A stretch of DNA of 60,186 bases from a virus. Location: the IMG/VR virus record IMGVR_UViG_3300035698_017217, positions 1-60,186 of that record. The stretch is one strand, 5' to 3'. The number at the start of each line of letters is the position of its first letter. Within the stretch, counting starts at the first letter, position 1. This document shows positions 33,544 to 41,686 of this stretch, in pieces. The notes below the pieces were generated by a model. That model ran no database searches, was not told where the DNA came from, and saw nothing but the letters and a program-made list of their open reading frames with translations. The position numbers were made by a program, and so were the translations under genes.

Positions 33544-34884
33544 ATGAAATTCAAAACAAAAGACGCTTACAAATTGATGCATGATGGAGCATTGGCGTTG
33601 GCTCAAGTTGAGTCTGATGGTATGCGAATCGATGTTAAACGAATGGATCGTGCCATTGTTGAAACTGGTGAACGTATTACCAAAATGACAGCAGAGTTGA
33701 AGGAAGATGAGATTTGGAGAACATGGAAAAAGCTATTTGGAAAAAAGTCCAATCTTGGTAGTACTCACCAGTTAGGCAAAATCTTGTTTGAGGAACTTGG
33801 TTATGAGCCTAGATCTAGAACGAAAACAGGTAAGCCACAAGTCAATGAAGAAAACTTACGGTCTATTGATTTGAAGTTCATTGATGATTATCTCACCATT
33901 AAGAAATTGATGAAGCTACAATCTACTTACTTAAAGGGTATACGAAAAGAAGTAGTTGATGGGTTTCTTCGACCATCGTTCAATTTGCATCTTACCAAAA
34001 CGTTTCGGTCCAGTAGCAACAATCCAAATTTTCAGAACATACCAATCAGGGACAAAGAAATTGGCAAGTTGATTCGTTCGTGTTTCATACCAAGGGATGG
34101 GCATGTGTTGGTAGAAGTCGATTACGGTGCATTGGAGTTTCGGATTGCTGCATCGTTTTGGAAAGACAAGAACATGGTTGAGTATGCGTCTGATCCTGAT
34201 CTTGATATCCATAGAGACATGGCTGCTGAATGCTATTGCATGAAAAAGTCTGAAGTCACGAAAGAAGCTAGATTCTATGCAAAGAATCAGTTCGTATTTC
34301 CTACGTTGTATGGTTCGTACTACGTCACTACTGCTAGAGATCTGTGGACTGCTATGCAGAAAGAGAAACTGAAAACAGCAGATGGTGTTCCTCTTCAGCA
34401 GCATATGAGAAAGAAAGGTATCACTCAGCAAAATTTTGAATCACATATCAAAAAGGTAGAAGAATCCCTAAACGAACGATTTGCAACGTGGAGTGATAGA
34501 AAAGAAAAGTGGTGGAACAAGTATCAGAAAACTGGTGGCTTTGATTTGCTAACAGGCTTTCATATAGATGGCGTCTATTCTAAAAACCAATTGATGAATA
34601 CACCCATTCAAGGACCAGCATTCCATTGCTTGTTATGGTCGTTGATAAAAATGGTGAAGTGGCTGAATAAGAAACAGATGCGAAGTTGTGTCATTGGTCA
34701 GATTCATGATAGTATCGTGGCAGATGTGCATGTTGATGAATTGAAGACTTATCTTAGGAAGATAAAAAATGTGATGACTGTTGATGTGCGTAAGCATTAT
34801 AAATGGATCAGAACACCATTGGAGATCGAAGCTGAAGTGGCAGAAACGACGTGGTTTGATAAGAAAGAAGTTGATATCCCGTAG
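33544..34884 (+). CDS. Family A DNA polymerase domain
   Basis: 446 aa. Motif A VEVDYGALEFRIAA, O-helix region ARFYAKNQFVFPTLYGSY (Arg, Lys, Tyr-Gly), and motif C VIGQIHDSIVADVH, where the usual HDE is HDS. NPNFQNIPIRD and RTKTGKPQVNEENL are also standard. It has no exonuclease or UDG part; those lie upstream at 31179. No clear ribosome site precedes the ATG, which leaves open that it is joined to the upstream ORF by splicing or is translated by coupling. Confidence 0.9.
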   Translation: MKFKTKDAYKLMHDGALALAQVESDGMRIDVKRMDRAIVETGERITKMTAELKEDEIWRTWKKLFGKKSNLGSTHQLGKILFEELGYEPRSRTKTGKPQVNEENLRSIDLKFIDDYLTIKKLMKLQSTYLKGIRKEVVDGFLRPSFNLHLTKTFRSSSNNPNFQNIPIRDKEIGKLIRSCFIPRDGHVLVEVDYGALEFRIAASFWKDKNMVEYASDPDLDIHRDMAAECYCMKKSEVTKEARFYAKNQFVFPTLYGSYYVTTARDLWTAMQKEKLKTADGVPLQQHMRKKGITQQNFESHIKKVEESLNERFATWSDRKEKWWNKYQKTGGFDLLTGFHIDGVYSKNQLMNTPIQGPAFHCLLWSLIKMVKWLNKKQMRSCVIGQIHDSIVADVHVDELKTYLRKIKNVMTVDVRKHYKWIRTPLEIEAEVAETTWFDKKEVDIP

Positions 34885-34957
34885 AGTTAATTTTGGTAAA
34901 CCAACCGCGATAATTTCAATGTGAGTGGTGATTGTAGGTTCGAATCCTACCGGGATA
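34875..34957 (+). tRNA. tRNA-like RNA A (83 nt)
   Basis: 7-bp acceptor TATCCCG (34875-34881)/CGGGATA (34951-34957), perfect T arm GTAGG-TTCGAAT-CCTAC (34934-34950), but the D arm is poor and no standard 5-bp anticodon stem with a 7-base loop can be drawn. The 5' acceptor strand overlaps the last codons and stop of the polymerase gene. No encoded CCA. Confidence 0.45.
34906..34915 (+). promoter_or_regulatory. Class B promoter-like motif inside tRNA-like A
   Basis: CGCGATAATT resembles the class B core. It could drive tRNA-like B, or simply be part of tRNA-like A. Confidence 0.3.
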
Positions 34958-34976
34958 GTTTTATGAAAGAATTGGT

Positions 34977-35172
34977 TATCTTGAGGCGAGAGGTACACGC
35001 TAAGACTACGAAAATGACCCTAATTGTTACGGCTGATCGGTCTCTGGTGACAGAGATGAATATCCAAAGCGGATCGGCTCCTAGTGAGTTCCATGCTTGA
35101 GTACTCATGATGATGGAAACTGGTAGCACGTAGTTACATGGGTTATCGGGGGTTCGAATCCCACTAAGATAA
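34977..35172 (+). tRNA. tRNA-like RNA B with ~115-nt insert
   Basis: Acceptor TATCTTG (34977-34983)/TAAGATA (35165-35171) with one wobble, D stem GCG/CGC around a GG-containing loop, T arm GGGGG-TTCGAAT-CCCAC with one mismatch, discriminator A. A 7-bp stem GACTACG (35004-35010)/CGTAGTT (35129-35135) takes the anticodon-stem place and encloses two further hairpins: GCTGATC/GATCGGC with an inner TCTCTG-GTGA-CAGAGA, and TTCCAT/ATGGAA. This looks like a tRNA with an inserted domain. Confidence 0.5.
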
Positions 35173-35196
35173 TTTTTTTTTGAAAAGGAGAATGAA

Positions 35197-35529
35197 ATGG
35201 AAAAGGAAACTGGACGGATTTATACAGAAGCAGAAATGAAACGGATGGTATTAGAAGGCAGACATGCTTCTGATTTTGTGTCTATGGGAAAGAGCCCCAC
35301 TGCCAAACAACTGCGAAGAAATCCACAAAGTGTTGGACGGAATGAACCATGTGGATGTGGCAGTGGTAATAAGTTTAAGAAATGTTGCTTGGCGAAAGCT
35401 CGTAATGTTGAGCATGAAAGAAAGATGGCAATACTTAGAAGACAGGCTGAAATGTGTGTTTTGCTTGGTGAGTCATCAAGCAGTTTTTCAAGTCCACCAG
35501 AACCAGATAGAGGCGTTGAAAATGTGTAA
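35197..35529 (+). CDS. SEC-C motif protein
   Basis: 110 aa. VGRNEPCGCGSGNKFKKCC is an exact SEC-C zinc motif, found at the C-terminus of SecA and in many small proteins. The remaining residues are helical and Ser-rich at the end. Probably a zinc-dependent adaptor; partner unknown. AAAGGAG upstream. Confidence 0.85.
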   Translation: MEKETGRIYTEAEMKRMVLEGRHASDFVSMGKSPTAKQLRRNPQSVGRNEPCGCGSGNKFKKCCLAKARNVEHERKMAILRRQAEMCVLLGESSSSFSSPPEPDRGVENV

Positions 35530-35623
35530 TGTAAAAATTGATGCTAGATTTATTGAAATAGCTATAACTGTTCCTTTTACTATTGGTACAGTTAAGTTGG
35601 TGTTTGAAAAACAAAAAATTTAG
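35522..35623 (+). CDS. Possible 33-aa protein
   Basis: ATG overlaps the previous stop; hydrophobic-leaning frame (FIEIAITVPFTIGTVKLVF). Could be a small membrane peptide or chance. Confidence 0.35.
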   Translation: MCNVKIDARFIEIAITVPFTIGTVKLVFEKQKI

Positions 35624-35707
35624 AAACTACCAAACGGTTATGTTGTTTTTCTGCAAAGGCGAATTTAGATCCATTATTTGTATGGAAAGAGATTTACGGA
35701 GAATGAT

Positions 35708-36634
35708 ATGGAATTATATAGAAAGTACCGGCCTTCAAAATTAAAAGATGTTGTTGGCCAAGATGATGTTATTGAGATGCTTAATGATTTTGGCATAAAA
35801 GGAACGCTGCCACATTGCATCCTATTTTCTGGACCATCAGGATGTGGCAAGACAACTGTTGCTCGTATCTTGCGGACAAAGTTGAAGTGTCGAGATACTG
35901 ATTTTATGGAAGTTAATGTTGCTGATTTCCGTGGCATTGATATGGTTCGTGATATACGATCAAAAATGTCGCTAGCTCCAATGTCTGGGAATACACGGGT
36001 ATGGTTGATCGATGAAGCAGCTTCATTGACTAAGGATGCTCAGAATGCGTTTCTGAAAATCCTAGAAGATACACCAAGGCATGTGTATTTCTTTTTGGCC
36101 ACAACTGATCCACAGAAATTGTTGAGGACGATTCGAACTAGGACTACCGAAATTAAGATGAATGCTCTTGGTAGTGCTGATATGGAAACGTTGGTACTGT
36201 CAGTTTGTAAGAAGGAAGAAAAGAAGCATCTTGAAGATAGTGTGTTGGACAAGCTTGTTAGGATGGCTGATGGTAGTCCACGAAAAGCATTGGTGTTGTT
36301 GAATCAGATCATTGCTATAGATGATGAAGACATAGCTTTGGAGGTACTTGGTCAAGGTGACAATGATGAAGAAGCTATTGCACTAGCTAGGCTGCTGCTG
36401 AAAAACAACGTCAGATGGTCTGAGATAGCCGCCATGATAAAATCGATTAAAGGGATCAATGAACAGGTAGAAAGTATTCGTTGGCTTGTGCTTTCATACA
36501 TGAGTTCGGTTGTTTTGGGTGATGGGAAACAAGCTGCTAAAGCATGTGTTGTGATGGAAGCATTCAGAGATCATTTCTATGACAGTAAGAAAGCTGGTTT
36601 AATACTAGCATGTCGTGAAGCTATCGGTTTATGA
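35708..36634 (+). CDS. AAA+ clamp-loader ATPase
   Basis: 308 aa from ATG 35708 with CGGAG upstream. ELYRKYRPSKLKDVVGQDDV, Walker A GPSGCGKTT, Walker B VWLIDEAAS, sensor 1 FFLATTDPQ and a TIRTRTTE segment in place of the SRC box match DnaX/RFC-small/gp44 loaders. Only one loader subunit is visible; a partner may be elsewhere or the RarA-C-like protein at 47863 may serve. Confidence 0.9.
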   Translation: MELYRKYRPSKLKDVVGQDDVIEMLNDFGIKGTLPHCILFSGPSGCGKTTVARILRTKLKCRDTDFMEVNVADFRGIDMVRDIRSKMSLAPMSGNTRVWLIDEAASLTKDAQNAFLKILEDTPRHVYFFLATTDPQKLLRTIRTRTTEIKMNALGSADMETLVLSVCKKEEKKHLEDSVLDKLVRMADGSPRKALVLLNQIIAIDDEDIALEVLGQGDNDEEAIALARLLLKNNVRWSEIAAMIKSIKGINEQVESIRWLVLSYMSSVVLGDGKQAAKACVVMEAFRDHFYDSKKAGLILACREAIGL

Positions 36635-36640
36635 TTCAGT

Positions 36641-36650
36641 TGCGATAATA
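36641..36650 (+). promoter_or_regulatory. Class B promoter-like motif (TGCGATAATA)
   Basis: 14 bases before the next gene, immediately after the clamp loader stop. Exact class B consensus. Confidence 0.5.
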
Positions 36651-36663
36651 GAAAGGAATAACC

Positions 36664-36837
36664 ATGAAAGTTAGTTTCGGTTTAACTAGAACGTTACAAA
36701 CCAAGCAGTATGAAAACGTGAAGATCGAATTGCATTTAGAAGATGAATGTGAAAAGAAAGATCTTGTTACTACGTTTAACAAAATGAGAAAGTTTGTAAA
36801 AGAATCTGTACAAGATGAGGAAGACGAATGGGTATAG
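36664..36837 (+). CDS. Hypothetical 57-aa protein
   Basis: Starts after AAAGGAATA and class B motif; ends by overlapping the next start by 10 bases. FGLTRTLQTKQYENVKIELHLED looks like two beta strands. Short but well placed between a promoter and a conserved gene. Confidence 0.65.
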   Translation: MKVSFGLTRTLQTKQYENVKIELHLEDECEKKDLVTTFNKMRKFVKESVQDEEDEWV

Positions 36838-37295
36838 TAACAAAAGCTGATTTTCAGATTGATGAAAATGCTTTGGATCAAGAATGGATAAAGCAGCCAT
36901 CTTTGTTTTCAAAATATGCAAAGACTGCTGCTGATGCACGTATGGAGATGGATGAAGCTAAGAATAGTTTGGAGGTGATTAAAGCCGAGGTTTCTGTTTC
37001 TATTCGTAGAGAACCAGAAACCCATGGTTTGGCTAAAGTCACTGAAGCATCATTGAAAGAACTTGTTGAATGCTGTGACCAAGTGAGGGTGGCAAATACT
37101 ATATTGATTGAGCAACGGCACCATTATGAAATTATGCAAGCAGCAGTGGGTGCAATGGACCATCGAAAGAAAGCACTTGAAGGATTAGTTAGTTTGTTTC
37201 TTGCTGACTATTACAGTCAACCAAGGGCAAAGAGTAGTGGTGCAAAAGAAGTCATGGATGAAAAGGAGAAGCAAGCAATCCGACGTAAGAGGTAA
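36828..37295 (+). CDS. Conserved phage protein next to SSB
   Basis: 155 aa. ALDQEWIKQPSLFSKYAKTAADARMEMDEAKNSLEVIKAE and MDHRKKALEGLVSLFLADYY are typical of a helical phage family located beside SSB and RecA genes. Its role is unknown; position suggests recombination or SSB partner. GAGG upstream. Confidence 0.7.
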   Translation: MGIVTKADFQIDENALDQEWIKQPSLFSKYAKTAADARMEMDEAKNSLEVIKAEVSVSIRREPETHGLAKVTEASLKELVECCDQVRVANTILIEQRHHYEIMQAAVGAMDHRKKALEGLVSLFLADYYSQPRAKSSGAKEVMDEKEKQAIRRKR

Positions 37296-37299
37296 TTAG

Positions 37300-37455
37300 A
37301 TGAGTATTTTTTCAGCAATCATTTGGACGCTTTTGATACTGATTGGCATTCCATATATTGCTTATGTTGTTGTCAAAGTAGGTACGCTTGGTTTTCTCCA
37401 AGCACAAAATGAATACAAGAAAGATAAGGAAAAAAGAAATGGCGACCAAAAGTAA
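37300..37455 (+). CDS. Small single-pass membrane protein
   Basis: 51 aa. One strong hydrophobic helix (IIWTLLILIGIPYIAYVVV) then a charged Lys-rich tail. Overlaps the SSB gene's start by 17 bases. Function unknown. Confidence 0.6.
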   Translation: MSIFSAIIWTLLILIGIPYIAYVVVKVGTLGFLQAQNEYKKDKEKRNGDQK

Positions 37456-38326
37456 ACGAAAACGAGAAAGAGTATCAGCACGTCACCGAGCAGTTACTCG
37501 TGAAACTGGTGGTGGGAGTAAGTTTTATGACATTCCTGATGGGTTTGGTGTGTTCAATCCTAAAGATGGCACGTACAGGCTAGACATAATTGAGTATGTT
37601 GTTGGTAAAGGTAATCCTTATGCTGAGGAAGGAAAGACTCATTATGAACGAACCTTTTGGATTCATCGTGATGTTGGTCCCAATAAAGAATGGCACTTGT
37701 GTGCTGCCAGGACGTTAGGAAAATCATGTCCTATCTGTGATTACAAGGCTGAAATGGCTCGTAATCCTGATGCAGATGAAAAGATCCTCAAACAGTTAGA
37801 AGCAAAAGAACGTCAACTGTTCATCGTTATCGATCTTGAAAAACCAGATGATAAATTGATCTGGGAGTATTCTGTCTATTTGTTTGGTAAGAAGCTTGAT
37901 GACAAAATTAAATTTTCTGATGAAGAAGATGAGTATGATTATTTTGCTTCGCCTAATGATGGTAAGACTCTGCGAATTACGTTTAGTCAGTCTGACAAAG
38001 GCAAGTGGTTAGATACTTCTGACCTTGAGTTTCGTAAACGTAAGAATCAGTATGATGCAGATCTGGCTGAAGAAATGCCATGTCTTGATGAGATGTTGAA
38101 ATGTACTCCTTATGATGAACTGAAGAAAATCTTCTTGCAGGAACCAGAAGTAGACGATGATCCTGAAGATGATCCTGATGAGGCTCAAGGAAAAGAGCAG
38201 CAGATTGACAATGAGGAAAATGACGATGAATCTGTAAAGAATGAAAAGAAGAAGGATAAAAAGAAGGATAAAAAGAAGGGCAAGAAAAACCCTAAGTCTG
38301 AAGATGAAGATGAATGGGACGTGTAG
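37439..38326 (+). CDS. Single-stranded DNA-binding protein (gp32-like)
   Basis: 295 aa from ATG 37439 with AAGGAAAA upstream. FYDIPDGFGVFNPKDGTYRLDIIEYVVG, HYERTFWIHRDVG and the CxxxxxxxxCPIC zinc site follow the core of T4 gp32-like SSBs; DGKTLRITFSQSDKGKW is a late beta segment. The tail is strongly acidic then Lys-rich, as in SSB tails that recruit partners. Adjacent RecA supports this. Confidence 0.85.
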   Translation: MATKSKRKRERVSARHRAVTRETGGGSKFYDIPDGFGVFNPKDGTYRLDIIEYVVGKGNPYAEEGKTHYERTFWIHRDVGPNKEWHLCAARTLGKSCPICDYKAEMARNPDADEKILKQLEAKERQLFIVIDLEKPDDKLIWEYSVYLFGKKLDDKIKFSDEEDEYDYFASPNDGKTLRITFSQSDKGKWLDTSDLEFRKRKNQYDADLAEEMPCLDEMLKCTPYDELKKIFLQEPEVDDDPEDDPDEAQGKEQQIDNEENDDESVKNEKKKDKKKDKKKGKKNPKSEDEDEWDV

Positions 38327-38356
38327 TTTGCTTCTGAATGTGTGGTGCGATTTAGT

Positions 38357-38392
38357 GGGAAGAGGGATTAACCCCCCTCTTCCTACGTTTTA
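38357..38392 (+). terminator. Hairpin terminator before RecA gene
   Basis: GGAAGAGGG (38358-38366) pairs with CCCTCTTCC (38375-38383), followed by TACGTTTT. The next ribosome site begins just downstream, so termination is probably partial. Confidence 0.6.
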
Positions 38393-38403
38393 AGGAGAAG
38401 ACT

Positions 38404-39501
38404 ATGAAGACTGAAGATGTAAAAAATTGTATGACTGCCAAGAAAGAAAAATCCACACCCATTGAAGAAATGGAATTGCTTCATACAGGCAGTACATTGC
38501 TTAATCTTGCATGTTCTGGGAAATCTGATGGTGGTTTTCCACAAGGTTGCTATATATTTTTTGTTGGTGATTCCATGTCTGGTAAAACGTGGTTTTCGCT
38601 TACGTGCATGGCTGAAGCGTCTATTGATGAAAGATTTGATGATTATCGATTCATCTACGATAACGTTGAACGTGGTGCTAGGATGGATTTGATACGGTAC
38701 TTCGGTCAGAAGATGGCTGACAGATTGGAGCCACCTGCTGTTGATGAAGATGGAGATCCTGTCTACTCTTCGTATGCAGAAGAATTCTATTTCAATTTGG
38801 ACGATGCTTTTGAAGTAGGCAAGCCGTTCATTTATATCATGGATTCGATGGATAGCCTTGATACGTTTGCTGACGATAAGAAGATGGGTGAATGGAAAAA
38901 AGATCATCGTGCTGGTAAGGCAACAAAAGGCACGTATGGTATGAGTAAGGCCAAATTGAATTCTACTAATCTCAGAAAGATTTGTGCAAGGCTTGAGAAG
39001 ACTGGTAGCATTCTGATTGTAATTAGTCAGACAAGGGACAATGTTGATCCAAAACAACCGTTCCAGACTAAGACAAGAGGTGGTGGTAGAGCTTTGCGTT
39101 TTTATGCTACCATTGAAATGTGGTCATCAGTTATCGGCAAGATTCAAAAAACGTATAAGGATAAAAAGCGTCAGATTGGATCGAACGTAAAGCTGAAGAT
39201 CCAAAAGAACCGTTTGACTGGTAAGGAATGCGAAGTAGTTGTTCCAATTTATCATAGTATTGGAATAGATGATATTGGATCATGTATTGATTATCTTGTT
39301 GATGAGAAAGTGTGGACGCAAACAAAATCAGGTGTTGTATCTCCGAATAATATTGGTCCTGTTAAACCTATGCGTAGGGACAAATTGATTGAGTATATTG
39401 AAAAGCATGATTTAGTCATGGATGTGCAAGATTTAGTTGGAGATGAGTGGCAGAAGATTGTTGATGCTACTGCTGTAAAACGTAAACCTAAATATGAATA
39501 A
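38404..39501 (+). CDS. RecA/UvsX-like recombinase
   Basis: 365 aa. Walker A FFVGDSMSGKTWFS, Walker B FIYIMDSMDSL, LIVISQTRDN, and the ATP-site LRFYATIEMW segment fit RecA/UvsX. It lacks the DNA-binding C-terminal domain of bacterial RecA but has a winged-helix-like tail. Works with SSB, SbcCD and RuvC here. AAGGAGAAG upstream. Confidence 0.9.
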   Translation: MKTEDVKNCMTAKKEKSTPIEEMELLHTGSTLLNLACSGKSDGGFPQGCYIFFVGDSMSGKTWFSLTCMAEASIDERFDDYRFIYDNVERGARMDLIRYFGQKMADRLEPPAVDEDGDPVYSSYAEEFYFNLDDAFEVGKPFIYIMDSMDSLDTFADDKKMGEWKKDHRAGKATKGTYGMSKAKLNSTNLRKICARLEKTGSILIVISQTRDNVDPKQPFQTKTRGGGRALRFYATIEMWSSVIGKIQKTYKDKKRQIGSNVKLKIQKNRLTGKECEVVVPIYHSIGIDDIGSCIDYLVDEKVWTQTKSGVVSPNNIGPVKPMRRDKLIEYIEKHDLVMDVQDLVGDEWQKIVDATAVKRKPKYE

Positions 39502-39513
39502 AGGATTATAGTT

Positions 39514-40839
39514 ATGGATATTGCTGTTATTGGAACTGGTTACGTTGGGCTTGTTACTGGTGCATGTTTGGCTAACACTGGTCATCATGTGACTTGTATT
39601 GACAAAGATATTAAAAAGATATGGAAGTTGAACAACAGACAGATTCCAATCTATGAGCCTGGACTGAAGAAGATAGTAGACAAAGCTTTTGATAAAGGAA
39701 CAATTGCTTTTTCAACTGATATTGCGAATGCTATCAATAACTGTAATGTGATTTTCATATGTGTTGGTACACCATCGGATCATAAAAGTAGAGCAGATCT
39801 TTCGTCATTGATAGCTGTTGTTGGTTCAATAAGTTTTCAAGATCAGCATACGAAACTAGATCAGAAGACCATCATAATCAAAAGTACTGTTCCTGTTGGA
39901 ACAAACGAAAAGATGTTTTTGTTGCTAGACAAAAAACACAATGTCATCAGTAATCCGGAATTCCTGCGTGAAGGACATGCCTTAGATGATTGTACGAATC
40001 CCGATAGGATCGTAGTAGGCACCAGAAGCAAAGGAGAGACAGAATTGATGGAGAGAATTTATAAAGAAACTATTTCTGATTTTTCTCCGTTGGTTTCAAT
40101 GTCTCCCGAAAGTGCTGAAGTCACTAAGTATGCCGCCAATGGTTTTCTCGCTACGAAAATTTCGTACATGAATGAGATCGCCAATTTTTGTACTGCCGTT
40201 GGTGCTGATATTGATGAAGTAAAGAAAGGGGTAGAAGGTGATTCTAGGATCGCTGGGGCATTCTTAAACGCTGGCATCGGTTATGGGGGATCTTGCTTCC
40301 CAAAAGACATTAGAGCCTTGTGGCGGAGTGCAGAGGAAGTAGATCGACCTATGGTGATACTTGGAACCGTCGATATTATCAATGAGAGGCAAAAGGTTGT
40401 TTTGATGAAACCTTTGTTAGATCATTTTGACAATAATTTAGAAGGTAAGCGTATTGCTATATGGGGATTGGCTTTCAAACCCGACACAGATGATATACGC
40501 GAAGCTCCTTCTTTGGACATAGTTGAAAGACTGCTGGACCATAGAGCAAATGTAGTAGTGCATGATCCGCAAGCTTTAGAAAATTTCAAGGAGTTGTTTG
40601 GGGAAAGAATAGAGTACTGCGATAATAAGATGGAAGCAGTAAAAGGAGCAGATGCTTTAGTTATTGTTACTGAATGGGATGAGTATAAAAGGGCTCATGT
40701 GGATTCAGTTCGTTACGTTATGAACGATGCTGTTATATTTGATGGTCGAAACGTGTTTGATCCAGAATCTATGTACGATTTTATGTATTACAGCATCGGA
40801 AGAAAAACTGTTTATGGAGAAACTGATGAGAGTAGCTAA
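39514..40839 (+). CDS. ugd: UDP-glucose 6-dehydrogenase
   Basis: 441 aa, normal family length. AVIGTGYVGLVTGACLA (NAD-binding), FICVGTPSD, STVPVGT, NPEFLREGHA, SAEVTKYAANGFLATKISYMNE, GYGGSCFPKD with the catalytic Cys and GLAFKPDTDDIREAPS are all present, so it is predicted active. It oxidises UDP-glucose to UDP-glucuronate using NAD+. It sits in the recombination/replication block rather than the sugar island, so its product may decorate DNA or feed a phage-specific pathway. Confidence 0.95.
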   Translation: MDIAVIGTGYVGLVTGACLANTGHHVTCIDKDIKKIWKLNNRQIPIYEPGLKKIVDKAFDKGTIAFSTDIANAINNCNVIFICVGTPSDHKSRADLSSLIAVVGSISFQDQHTKLDQKTIIIKSTVPVGTNEKMFLLLDKKHNVISNPEFLREGHALDDCTNPDRIVVGTRSKGETELMERIYKETISDFSPLVSMSPESAEVTKYAANGFLATKISYMNEIANFCTAVGADIDEVKKGVEGDSRIAGAFLNAGIGYGGSCFPKDIRALWRSAEEVDRPMVILGTVDIINERQKVVLMKPLLDHFDNNLEGKRIAIWGLAFKPDTDDIREAPSLDIVERLLDHRANVVVHDPQALENFKELFGERIEYCDNKMEAVKGADALVIVTEWDEYKRAHVDSVRYVMNDAVIFDGRNVFDPESMYDFMYYSIGRKTVYGETDESS

Positions 40840-41686
40840 ACCATGGTTAGTGTTGGACGTTAGCAATATAGCATATAGATCGTTGTATGCTATGCGGGAT
40901 CTTTCTGATGGTAATGGTGCTACCGGAGCTATCTATGGAGTGCTGCGGGATCTTGTTGGTTTGATGGAAAAGTTTCAAACCCTCAAATGTGTGTTTTGTT
41001 TCGATGGTGGTAGGGAAGAACGAGAGAAGATCTATCCTGAATATAAGTCAAACAGAAAACGAATGTTGGATATGACCGACGAGGAGAAGGAGTTTCGAGA
41101 AGATCTACACAAACAGCTTACTAAGTTGAGACAGATTGAATTACTTAAAATTGGTTTTAGGAATGTGTTTTGGCAGCAAGGATTTGAAGCTGATGATTTG
41201 ATTGCGTCTGTGTGTAAAGATAAGAAACAAGATTTTATTGTTGTTAGTTCTGACCAAGATATGTTTCAATTGCTTTCTAAGCATGTTGAAATTTATAACC
41301 CAATGTCTAAGAAGTTTATTACTAAGAGTTCATTTACAGATAAGTATGGTGTGAAGCCGAAAGAATGGGCGACTGTTAAAGCTATTGCTGGTTGTTCTAG
41401 TGATGGTGTTCCTGGTGTTTCTGGTGTTGGTGAAAAGACTGCTATTAAATTTATGAATGGGGATCTAAAGCAGACTACGAAAGCGTTTGTGAGTATTGCG
41501 AATAGCACTGATTTGATTGAGCGTAATTTGAAATTGGTGAAACTACCTTTGCCTGAAACATTATCGTTTAAGTTGTATAATGATAAAGTAACAGGCTCAC
41601 GATGGGACGTTGGTATGTCTCGAATGGAAATGAATTCGTTGATGAAAAAGTATCCCATTCATTTGAATAGGAAGGGATTGGTATGA
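40826..41686 (+). CDS. 5'-3' exonuclease / flap endonuclease
   Basis: 286 aa from ATG 40826 (GGAG at 40816). LVLDVSNIAYRSLYA, VFCFDGGREEREKIYPEYKSNR, FEADDLIASV, VVSSDQDMFQLL and the HhH-like GVPGVSGVGEKTA are the order of T5/T7-type and PolA-type 5' nucleases. Probably removes RNA primers. Overlaps the stop of ugd by 14 bases. Confidence 0.95.
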   Translation: MRVAKPWLVLDVSNIAYRSLYAMRDLSDGNGATGAIYGVLRDLVGLMEKFQTLKCVFCFDGGREEREKIYPEYKSNRKRMLDMTDEEKEFREDLHKQLTKLRQIELLKIGFRNVFWQQGFEADDLIASVCKDKKQDFIVVSSDQDMFQLLSKHVEIYNPMSKKFITKSSFTDKYGVKPKEWATVKAIAGCSSDGVPGVSGVGEKTAIKFMNGDLKQTTKAFVSIANSTDLIERNLKLVKLPLPETLSFKLYNDKVTGSRWDVGMSRMEMNSLMKKYPIHLNRKGLV

